NCBI GenBank assembly: GCA_023014485.1
Contig: JAJOZX010000197.1
Coordinates: forward strand, 1,023,001-1,087,000
DNA length: 64,000 bases
Direction of reading: 5' to 3'
Source: Bathynomus jamesi
Taxonomy: Eukaryota; Arthropoda; Malacostraca; Isopoda; Cirolanidae
Position 1 is the stretch's first letter, and each line of letters begins with the position of its first letter. Made by a program: the position numbers and the translations under genes. The notes under the pieces were generated by a model. It was not told where the DNA came from and searched no databases. It saw only the letters and a program-made list of their open reading frames with translations. Shown one piece after another: positions 1 through 8,400 of the stretch.

Positions 1-429
1 CCGCGAAGAGGAGAACAAAAGAGAGAACGAAAACGAAGAACGGGGCGAGAGGACGTACCAGCAAAGTACGCTCTCGACAAATATACAACCGGAGAAGGGA
101 GAGACTCCAATAACTAAAAGTAAGTGACTAATTGAGTTTTTACACCAGACAGTTAATAACATTAAATTAAGCTGGGTCAGACAAGTTAGGCCTACATTGT
201 GGCCTAAGACCCAGCATCAACTCATAGCTTAACAAAGGTGAAGGTAGATTGCCCTAACCTAATCTTGTGAGGAATCCTACTGTGGACCTCAATTTATCTG
301 CCCGCTCTGGACCATTTCCGGAATCTCTAGGCTGACCCCTCTAGGCTAGACTTGATCTACTCTATAGTTAGACTGGAGATATAAGGGGTGGGTTAATTGT
401 GGACCAATTCATACAGAGCATTTTTCGCA
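1..429 (+). repeat. BEL/Pao 5' long terminal repeat (left-truncated by window)
   Basis: This stretch matches 2087-2514 base for base except for one extra A in an A run near base 17. It ends in TTTTTCGCA, giving the usual terminal CA. It is followed by a primer-binding-like site and then integrase sequence, which makes it the 5' LTR of a plus-strand retrotransposon. The left part of the LTR lies outside the window, so the outer target duplication cannot be read. Near-identity of the two copies implies a recent insertion. Confidence 0.9.
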
Positions 430-450
430 TTGGTGGCCCGTGTGGGGAAC
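430..450 (+). other. Candidate primer-binding site, tRNA-Ile type
   Basis: One base after the LTR comes TGGTGGCCCGTGTGGGGA. It starts with TGG (complement of a tRNA CCA end) and continues with the complement of an acceptor strand ending in ACGGGCC plus A, as in eukaryotic tRNA-Ile(AAU). A few positions beyond the first 11 do not fit. Seen: the sequence and its position. Inferred: the tRNA identity, recalled from general knowledge of tRNA-Ile and not aligned here. Confidence 0.5.
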
Positions 451-1601
451 CAAATCCTCCTGCTTTGCCAGAGGAGAGAGTTACTCTCAACAGACCCTTT
501 GAGACTGTAGGCATTGACTATACAGGAGCATTGACTGTAGGGGTGGGTGACACTGAACAAAAAATGTACATTGTACTGTTTACATGTGCTGCCTCACGAG
601 CTGTTTATTTGGATGTTGTGGAGGACCTTACAGCAGAATCTTTTGTTGCTGTCTTTAAGAGATTCTGTGCACGACATTCAGTACCAAAGACAGTTTGGAC
701 TGACAATGCTACATATTTCAAGCTGGTGAACAAGTCATCCACGACTTGTTAAGCAATGAAATCACACAATTATATATAAAAAATTCAAATATAAAGTGGA
801 AGTATATTCCGGTTGCCTCTCCTTGGTATGGTTCTATCTGGGAGAGGAATATACAAACGGTAAAGAATTGCTTGAAGAAAGCAATTGGCAAAAACAGATA
901 CACTTATTTGGGTTACTCACTCTCCTGGCTGAGATTGAGAACATCATTAACAATAGACCACTCACTTATGTGAGTGACAACATTAATGACCCAGAACCAT
1001 TAACTCCAAATCATTTGATTCGGGGAGAACAAGTTAGTCTCCTGCCGGACTACAATATAGACTCTTCAGAAGACCCAAACTGGACTCAACGACATGATGA
1101 GCTCCAGACTAAGTTACAACATTTAACTAGAGTTAAAGCTCATTTCATTAAACAGTGGAAAACTGAGTACTTGATGGGTCTAAGGGAGAGACATAAACAA
1201 ATGACTAAGAAGGATTGGTCTGACACAATTAAGGTAGGGGACCTTGTTCTCATACATGACAGTACTCCAAGACAATACTGGCCTCTGGCTAGAGTTTCAG
1301 AACTCAGACCAGGGCAGACGGGGTAACAAGAGTGGTCAAATTAAGGACTTCAACGGGTGACACAACAAGAGACATTTCTCTTTTGTACCCTTTAGAGTCT
1401 GGACCCAAAACAATGGACTTTGGAGAACCTTCTCCACTGACAGTAACAACTGGAGACACTGAACTTCCAGTAACTATTCCTTTGACAGTAGGAGTGGTAA
1501 CGCATCCTACTACAACATTGACAGACACAAGACCTCAGCGACAAACAGCATTAAAGGCGCGACTATTTTTACAACAAAAAATAGATGCTGGGGAATTGTA
1601 A
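438..1601 (+). pseudogene. BEL/Pao pol remnant: integrase core and C-terminal domain
   Basis: This is the 3' part of a BEL/Pao polyprotein; gag, protease, reverse transcriptase and RNase H are missing. The integrase core shows the three catalytic acids in order: D in GIDYTG (near 520), D in VWTDNATYF (near 700) and E in SPWYGSIWERNIQTVK (near 845). The C-terminal part resembles the DUF5641-type tail of Pao integrases, with NNRPLTYVSDN, LTPNHLIRG and KVGDLVLIHD, and ends at a stop at 1599-1601. The frame is broken near 730, 903 and 1322, each by a one- or two-base shift. Because the LTRs are almost identical, the deletion probably predates the last transposition, so the copy was moved in trans. 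Some of the frameshifts could instead be assembly indels. Confidence 0.88.
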
Positions 1602-1728
1602 TTTTATCTTCTAACTTTCATTTTTTCTTTTCTTATGGTAAAGACCATAGACAGTTTCATCCTATGGATGTATATTTCTCTTCTAATTAAATGCTACACC
1701 TTCTCCATGAGAAGGTGAGGATAGGCAC

Positions 1729-2514
1729 TGTTAATCAGATTAACAGGCATTTACAGTTAAATAGTTAGCTAGTCTACACTCAGACAAAAATTGGTGATAA
1801 TGACACCAAAATTTTATCTCCCGGGGCCCCCAGTATATGGAAAACTGATGAGTGGGTAGTTGGGAGGTAACGAAAATGGTTCACTGAGTAGGTAGGTAGT
1901 TAATCTAACAATCATTAAATTCCTTTTATGTCAATAACTGGGTGGAAGAAACCAATTGGTTGCTCACCAGAGTTATTCTCCACACTAGTATTTATATACT
2001 GTGTGGGAGGAGCGTGCTCGGTAATGGAGATACATTACCGCTCAACCAACCGGGAATAAACCAAGACAACGCTGGTGCAAGAAGCCCCGCGAAGAGGAGA
2101 ACAAAGAGAGAACGAAAACGAAGAACGGGGCGAGAGGACGTACCAGCAAAGTACGCTCTCGACAAATATACAACCGGAGAAGGGAGAGACTCCAATAACT
2201 AAAAGTAAGTGACTAATTGAGTTTTTACACCAGACAGTTAATAACATTAAATTAAGCTGGGTCAGACAAGTTAGGCCTACATTGTGGCCTAAGACCCAGC
2301 ATCAACTCATAGCTTAACAAAGGTGAAGGTAGATTGCCCTAACCTAATCTTGTGAGGAATCCTACTGTGGACCTCAATTTATCTGCCCGCTCTGGACCAT
2401 TTCCGGAATCTCTAGGCTGACCCCTCTAGGCTAGACTTGATCTACTCTATAGTTAGACTGGAGATATAAGGGGTGGGTTAATTGTGGACCAATTCATACA
2501 GAGCATTTTTCGCA
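1729..2514 (+). repeat. BEL/Pao 3' long terminal repeat
   Basis: The right part, 2087-2514, is shared with the 5' LTR and ends in CGCA exactly where the flanking hAT frame resumes. The left edge cannot be fixed because the matching part of the 5' LTR is outside the window. TGTTAATCAG at 1729, after a purine-rich GAGAAGGTGAGG, is the best candidate start; TGATAATGACACC near 1794 is an alternative. The LTR holds a TATA-like TTTATATA at 1991 and AATAAA at 2055-2060, which fit a U3 promoter and a poly(A) signal. Confidence 0.75.
1991..1998 (+). promoter_or_regulatory. TATA-like box in the 3' LTR
   Basis: TTTATATA lies about 60 bases upstream of the LTR AATAAA. The position fits a retrotransposon U3 promoter, but no start site can be proven from the sequence. 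Confidence 0.4.
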
Positions 2515-3644
2515 ATGATGATGAAAAAGATTCAGATGAAGAGGTTATCATCAGCAACTTTCCTGAACATTCAGGAGAGCATGGAGAGGAGTCAGTGAAA
2601 CTATCATCCCATATTCGATGTGCCTCCCACACGTTGAACTTGGTAGCAACAACTGATGCAGATAAAGGACTGAATTCACCTGGACTAAAGAAGATAAAGC
2701 ATTCTGCAATGGGAAAATGTTCGGCGCTGTGGAATGCTGCTGGTAAACCCAAGTCAGCAAAAAAATACAGGAAATAACTGGCGTCCAATTTAGGTACCCA
2801 TGCGTCACCCGATGGAACTCAATGTACGACTCATTAAGCCAAATATATAAACATAAGAACGACTTGAATGTAGCTCTTGAAGAACTGAATCTACCCATCC
2901 TCAAAGACAATGAATTGGAATTTATTTCAGAATATTTGTCTGTTCTAAAACCAATTGCAGCAGCCCTCAACAATTACAGGCAGAGAAAGAATGCTACTAC
3001 GGTTGTCTTCTTCCAACAGTCCTAGTGACTCAAGATGCCCTCGCAAGATTGGAGCCTATCCAACCAAACGACCTGCGCTTGAGACACTGCATGCCATTAC
3101 TGGCAGCAGTCGTCTCTGGCTTCAATGCCAGATTTGGTCATTTTTTGTCGTTGAGCCCCGAGGTAACTGATGCCGTTTTGGCCTCAGTATCTCATCCGTA
3201 TTTCAAACTTAGATGGATATCATTGTTGCAAGGGCCTAATTTCGGCGATCATGAAGCAATCAAGTCTCAAGTAAAAGACAAGCTGAAATGGCTGTAAGAA
3301 ATTGTAATTCTGACAGCAGTGGTAATAGTTCGGTGAACTCAGACTCATCATCTGAAGACGATTTCTTCAGAACTATGGACGGCTCATTCTCTGCTCCTAA
3401 CAACAAGGAAGACTTGGAAGTCCTCAATTATTTGCAGGACACCAGTAAGGCACTCGACTCTTTAGATAGGTATCCTGCTATAAAGAAGATCTTCAAGAGG
3501 TATAACACCACGCTACCTTCCTCTGCACCAGTGGAACGGTTGTTTTCGTTTGCTGGCATGGTTCATAGCCCCAAACGAAGTCGTCTCTCGGATGGTAACT
3601 TTGAACAATTGGTTTTGCTGAAAGCAAATGTTTACAGCGGTTGA
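2515..3644 (+). pseudogene. hAT transposase, C-terminal half, frameshifted
   Basis: This is a remnant of a hAT-superfamily DNA transposase, cut at its left by the BEL/Pao insertion. Recognisable blocks in order are SSHIRCASHTLNLVATTDA (near 2610), YPCVTRWNSMYDSL (near 2800), LSPEVTDAVLASVSHPYFK (near 3160) and the hAT dimerisation block APVERLFSFAGMVHSPKRSR (near 3530). Frames shift near 2770, 2990 and 3295. The stop is at 3642-3644. The first ten residues that read openly into it, from 2484, come from the LTR and are not part of the original protein. No active product is expected. Confidence 0.88.
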
Positions 3645-4248
3645 ACATTAAATTAACACTCTTAACTTGCGGTTTTTACCCTTATATTGTCAGTAATTGC
3701 GTACTGCAGTAAAACTGTAAAATTAAATTCTATGTAAAAAATGTTTACTTATATATGCTGACCATTCATTGATATGGGTTATGGACCTGGTGAAATGAGA
3801 TTGAAAAAATAGAACTAAAAACTATATGTAGTCATTTAATAGTTTTTTCTTTGCTGATAAGTTATGATAATACTAAGTTTTCAGTTTACCACCTGAAAAA
3901 CTGAAAGGGGAATCGTCAATCCCCGTGGTTTAGATCAGGTGACAGGGTAGGATGCGATGCTTGTATCGCCTCAGCCCTCAGGGGAGTATTAGGAGTGATA
4001 CTTTTCAGGAGTGATTAACAAAATAATTTGTTTTTGTTTACTCTACAAGAGTACAACTTTTTTCAATTCATATAAAAGTGATCTTAAAAAGTGATCTTGA
4101 AAAGTGATCTTCAAGATCACGATCTTGATCTGGATCTTCAAGATCACATTTTTCTGGTGATCTGATCTTGATCTTCAAGATCACATTTTTCTGGTGATCT
4201 GATCTTGATCTTCAAGATCACCAAAGTTGGTGATCTTGCCCATCTCTG
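3645..4248 (+). mobile_element. hAT right arm with 37-bp subterminal repeats and terminus
   Basis: This non-coding arm follows the hAT transposase. It ends in TTGCCCATCTCTG at 4248, the inverse of the common hAT end CAGAGATGGGCAA. The 8 bases that follow, CGCATTAG, should be the target duplication, but the partner end is outside the window. The arm contains tandem copies of a GATCTTCAAGATCAC-rich unit starting at 4133, 4170 and 4207 (period 37). Such subterminal repeats often bind hAT transposase. Confidence 0.75.
4133..4220 (+). repeat. 37-bp tandem repeat (GATCTTCAAGATCAC unit)
   Basis: Units start at 4133, 4170 and 4207; the third is partial. Each contains GATCTTCAAGATC, itself a palindrome, followed by ACATTTTTCTGGTGATCT in the two full copies. 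They sit just inside the hAT terminus. Confidence 0.85.
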
Positions 4249-5429
4249 CGCATTAGTATGCCTGAGCGCTGTACTACTTTCTGGCCCTCCTGACTTATTA
4301 TATTAATTGGTTTTCGTGAACAAGTATTTCTTTCTGTGTGAGGTTAGGATAGGTTTGGATAGTCTAGGCTTATCTAGCGCAAGGTAGGACAAATTTCGAT
4401 ATGTTAGGATAGACTGGATAGGCTAAGGTTAAAATGTCTTTAATACCATCACGTTCCGTCATTAGATTTATTCGTGATGTGCACACCCTGAGTGGAAAGT
4501 TACTAAAGATGTCACGTACGTGGCCATAGTATAGCTGCGTCAGAAGCCGTTACGTCCATGGTTACTCTTTTTCAGTTCTACCGAATTACTGACGATATAT
4601 ATATATAATATATATATAATATTAGATAGAGAGAGAGAGAGGTGCCTCTGGGTAAGTGCCCCTTATCTAAGTAATTTCAGTGCGAAAGATGGCATTAAAA
4701 ACAGTAAAATTTTAAAAGCAAGTCTATCGGCACAATGGCTTCAGCACTCAACGGAGAAATGATACAACGATGAAATGATGACTTCTTGTATATAATAAAT
4801 TAATAAAAAAATGCGTAGTATAGATTAGACTAAGTAGTTTAATGTTCATGCTATCCTTTATTTTCCACTGTCCTCTAATACGTAATATGATATACGAGAT
4901 ATACACGAGATAAGTGTACACATGGTGTGAATGGACTCTGAAGTTATTCTTTCCATTATATTTTTTCCTACTTTCCTATAAATCTTATTTCACACCTTTT
5001 CTGTCACCATTGGCTGACGGAGGGGGAGAGAGCTTTACACGTGTATAAGGTAAGCATAGTATAAGCTTTTAGTATTCTTGATTTTCATTTTTTTTTTCTA
5101 TTTTTCTTTCGTTTTCTCTACTTCTTTCGTGGGCTAATCTAGAGTGGATCTTAGGGTCTTTGTTAGCGAGTAACTCTGTAACTCTTCGGAGGAGTGGATT
5201 GGCAAATTATTTTGGTATAATGTAGTGTATTATTATAATTTTTTACTTAGGTCATGTAGACAGACAGACAGAGACAAACAGACAGACAGACTGTAACCCC
5301 ATTCCACAAAAAAATCTTTAAGTTAAAATGTATTTTGCTTATTCACGATATACCCTGCTGAAACTTAATCATCAGTCTGTTTCTTTCTACCCATTTTTTG
5401 AAAAAAACAAAAACAAAAATAAACATTTG
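4249..5429. other. AT-rich intergenic stretch without a recognised gene
   Basis: It holds degenerate GGTTAGG-like motifs (4338-4430), a short (TA)n and (GA)n run near 4597-4642 and a CAGA-type run near 5263-5290. No reading frame, RNA gene or transposon end was recognised. Confidence 0.6.
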
Positions 5430-5641
5430 GGTGCTACTATAGTATGCGGTCTACCTACGATTGGTTAGGTTTAGTCACGATATTTTCGTTAAAACTAACG
5501 AAAATATCATGACTAAACGTAACCAATCGTCAAGGGCGATTAACATTGGGATGTAAACGAGCAATTAATAAACAAGATAAGAAGCTATAATTAAAAGGTA
5601 GACCGCCGAATCGTAAGTAGACCGCATACTATAGTAGCACC
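5430..5641. mobile_element. Palindromic MITE with 25-bp terminal inverted repeats
   Basis: The left end GGTGCTACTATAGTATGCGG (continuing TCTAC) is mirrored exactly by the right end at 5617-5641. A second inverted pair lies inside: GGTTAGGTTTAGTCACGATA from 5464 against its near-complement before 5530. No coding sequence is present. Flanks are AAACATTTG and AAAATTTGT, too degenerate to name a target duplication. The internal part is related to 37930-37990. Superfamily not assigned. Confidence 0.75.
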
Positions 5642-6016
5642 AAAATTTGTTTACCAATTTTAACATAATTGAATCACCTCATTTTTCATTAATTTTGGAT
5701 TCAAGAGTAAAAAAGAGATATGAAATGAGACAAGAAGTATAAAAAGATACGATATCATGAATTGCGGTTGTTTACGGTTTTGTGATTAACTGTCTGACTT
5801 TACAACAAAGGTGATTGAACCTGAATTTTTAGGAATCACTCAGTGGAATTACGTAAGTCGATCAGGGAGTATTTAATAACTTGTAACTTGATGCTAATTT
5901 AAAAAAAAAAATTAAAATTAAAATTTAGTTATTTTAAATTGTTTTAACAATCATGAATGAGAATCATAAACGACGCTGAGGTAAAATTATTATGACGTAA
6001 ATTTTACTTTCTATAG

Positions 6017-6096
6017 CGGTGGTACTCATTTGCGCGGCTCACGAGCCAAATGCGCTATACATGTTTGGCTCGCGAGCCGCCCAATGAGTGCCACTG
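6017..6096. mobile_element. 80-bp hAT-type hairpin MITE with perfect 8-bp target duplication
   Basis: The element is nearly one perfect hairpin: CGGTGGTACTCATTTGCGCG at the left pairs with the right arm ending ATGAGTGCCACTG. Both flanks read TTCTATAG (6009-6016 and 6097-6104), a perfect 8-bp duplication as made by hAT transposases. The inner arms GGCTCACGAGCC and GGCTCGCGAGCC are themselves palindromic. Confidence 0.88.
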
Positions 6097-6104
6097 TTCT
6101 ATAG

Positions 6105-6704
6105 AATAATTTAGAATAGTTCCTCTAGTTCTGTCACTACTAGTTCTAGTTCTTCTAGTACTAGTTCTACTTCTTCTGTAACGCTAACGAAATTTTCGTC
6201 AAAAGAGCGAACAAAAAGGACTAGTGAAGGGACTATAACACTATAACTATAACACTATAACTATAACACTATAGCACTATAACAAAGACGAGAGTAGAAC
6301 TTAAAGGGTTGGGCTGAGTAGCATGGCTGAAACTTGGTTTATACCTATCCCTTTACGTCGTTACGAGAACATAATGGTCTTTTTCAAATCCGGACACTTG
6401 TTTTGTGAAGAAGAGCAGAAGGAACGGAACAGAGAAAATAGACTTCTACCAGACACAGAAGGGATTATTTGTACTGTAGAAGTAAAAAGAATGTAATTAA
6501 AAACTAATTTGTGTGTATGTTTAACAAATATGTAAGTAATTACTCACACATACCATTCTATCCGTGCACACATTCAAATAAATGACACAGTTACATGTGT
6601 ATACATACGTATATAAGAGTACAGTGTATTATATGGATGTGTATATATACACACTTTAATTAGTAAAATAAAAAGACTTATCAAATATACACTCGTACGG
6701 GGTG

Positions 6705-6746
<42 letters not shown>

Positions 6747-6750
6747 TATA
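6105..6750. other. Unassigned DNA with CTATAACA-type and TA microsatellites
   Basis: A CTATAACA-type tandem run lies at about 6231-6285 and interrupted (TA)n at 6703-6750, ending flush with the next transposon. A run of TTCTAGT-like units is present near 6121-6175. No gene was seen. Confidence 0.6.
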
Positions 6751-7511
6751 CAGGGTGGGCCGTAAGTTTCCATACATAGGAAAAATTAAACGTTTGTTTT
6801 TATGTTTCAGATACCCTAAGAATATGCGTTTGACGTAAGATCTTGTTTACTGATGAAGCAAATTTTTACGTCAATGGAGAGGTTAATCGGCAAAACATAC
6901 GTTATTGGAGTAATGCTAACCCTAACTGGCTGAGTCCGACGAAGATGCAAGGTGCCGGTAAAGTGATGGTGTGGGCCGGGATATGGGGTGACAGAATTAT
7001 TGGACCAATTTTTGTCAGTGGAAATCTTAATGCCGAAAGGTATCTTAACATGTTGCAAGAAGAGATTTTCCCATCCCTGCTAAACGAGGAAGGTAACTTC
7101 CCAGTTTACTTCCAGCAAGATGGAGCTCCACCTCATTATGGTCTTCACGTGCGTCGGTATTTGGATCAGCAGTAGTTTCCGGATGCTTGGATTGGTCGGC
7201 GTGGTCCTGTGGAGTGGCCTCCCAGATCCCCAGATCTCACCCCCCTTGATTTCTATCTTTGGGGGCACTTGAAGGCCATGGTGTATCAGGAAAAGATACG
7301 AGACATAAATCATCTAAAGGAACGTATCACCAACGCCATTACAAGCATAACGTCAACTGTGCTAATGCGTGTTCATCAACAGTGGGGAACACGTATTGAA
7401 ATGTGTTTTCAAAACAATGGCAACCATGTAGAGCATATTATATAAATAAAAATGGTTGTCCATAAAAAAGTGTTTATTTTTCCTATGTATGGAAACTTAC
7501 GGCCCACCCTG
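6751..7511 (+). mobile_element. Mariner-like element, 5'-deleted, inserted in (TA)n
   Basis: The ends are CAGGGTGGGCCGTAAGTTTC and its complement at 7511, in an inverted repeat of about 35 bp ending near AGGAAAAAT. Both sides continue into (TA)n, as expected for insertion at TA. The internal part begins in the middle of the transposase, so the 5' half is deleted. A shorter relative is at 20901-21313. Confidence 0.9.
6841..7445 (+). pseudogene. Mariner-like DDD transposase, catalytic half
   Basis: This is the catalytic part of a Tc1/mariner-group transposase; the DNA-binding half is absent. The acidic residues are D in [11 protein letters not shown] in [10 protein letters not shown] and D in SPDLTPLDFYLWG. 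The spacing between the second and third is 41 residues when the stop is ignored, like the DD41D branch rather than classical DD34D mariner. An in-frame TAG at 7173-7175, after Leu-Asp-Gln-Gln, stops the frame. The copy at 20942 lacks exactly these three bases, so a 3-nt insertion created the stop. The frame then runs to TAA at 7443-7445. Confidence 0.88.
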
Positions 7512-7513
<2 letters not shown>

Positions 7514-7546
<33 letters not shown>

Positions 7547-7554
7547 CCGTACGA

Positions 7555-7613
<59 letters not shown>
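7514..7613. repeat. (TA)n and (CA)n microsatellite between two mariner-like elements
   Basis: A short TA array, an (AC)n stretch and a TA array of about 58 bases join the right end of one element (7511) to the left end of the next (7614). It produces long artificial Tyr-Ile reading frames. Confidence 0.9.
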
Positions 7614-7616
<3 letters not shown>

Positions 7617-8334
7617 GGTGGGCCCAAAGTCTGGATCCATAGGAAAATATTTATTTTAATACATAAATTACAACAAATGGTAAATACTTAAAATGAATAT
7701 CAACTTTAACTCGTAAATGCATATCAGTGATACTGTACAGTGGTTCGTACTCCATTATAAACAACAAATTATAACAAATGCTCAAATTGGCGGCCTCTGA
7801 CATCGAGACACTTCGGGATGGAATTTATGATTTTTAATAATTCTTCGAATTGACGTTCTCGAGATGCGTGTTTCATTTGATAATCTTCTTGTTGACTTTG
7901 CTGGACTATTCGTTAAGGTTTCACATACCATTGCAGAGGTATTTTCATCAGTTGCAGTTTTTGGACGACCAGAACGCCGTCGATCATGTACACTTCCTGT
8001 TTCTTTGAAACGTTTAAACAACTTGCCAACAGTCGCATGTGTTACTGGATGCTTATCAGGATGATTTCTATCGAATTCGGTAGCAACTTCTCTGTGTGTA
8101 GCGCCCTGTCTTGAGTACATGAGCACAAGTTCTACCCGGTCTTCTGTTGTTAGATTCGAAGCCATTTCTGGGCTGAAATAAAAAAAGTATTTGAGTATTT
8201 ATACTGGAGTACGAACTACTTCACGGATACGCATTTACGAGTTAAAGTTGATATTCATTTTAAGTATTTACCATTTGTTGTAATTTATGTATTAAAATAA
8301 ATATTTTCCTATGGATCCAGACTTTCGGCCCACC

Positions 8335-8337
<3 letters not shown>
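7614..8337 (-). mobile_element. Mariner-like element with 107-bp inverted repeats, internally deleted
   Basis: The terminal repeats run about 107 bp with a single mismatch at position 12 (CAGGGTGGGCCC against CAGGGTGGGCCG). Both flanks are TA arrays. Only the N-terminal transposase ORF on the minus strand remains; the catalytic domain is gone. The first 11 terminal bases match the element at 6751, but the rest differs, so it is a sister family. Confidence 0.88.
7782..8165 (-). CDS. Helix-turn-helix-only transposase fragment (127 aa, open)
   Basis: This open frame starts at ATG 8165 inside a mariner-like element. Residues about 1-60 (TTEDRVELVLMYSRQG, then THATVGKLFKRFKETGSV) form the first helix-turn-helix, followed by the basic linker RRRSGRPKTATDE (near 62-74). 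Residues 75-118 form a second helix-turn-helix ending in SIRRIIKNHKFHP. This is the two-part DNA-binding domain of Tc1/mariner transposases. After about residue 118 the sequence diverges from the family, marking the deletion junction. No catalytic residue remains. It could bind its own terminal repeats without cutting, but expression is not shown. Confidence 0.7.
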   Translation of the reverse strand: MASNLTTEDRVELVLMYSRQGATHREVATEFDRNHPDKHPVTHATVGKLFKRFKETGSVHDRRRSGRPKTATDENTSAMVCETLTNSPAKSTRRLSNETRISRTSIRRIIKNHKFHPEVSRCQRPPI

Positions 8338-8396
<59 letters not shown>

Positions 8397-8398
8397 CT
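8338..8398. repeat. (TA)n(CA)n microsatellite
   Basis: About 35 bases of TA and then about 24 of CA directly follow the mariner-like right end at 8337. Confidence 0.9.
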
Positions 8399-8400
8399 TA

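Noticed and set aside
7409..7691. Long Tyr-Ile and Thr-His frames over TA/CA arrays (also at 6574, 10349, 14840, 16691, 22285, 29630, 51494)
   Set aside because: They are translations of microsatellites, not genes.
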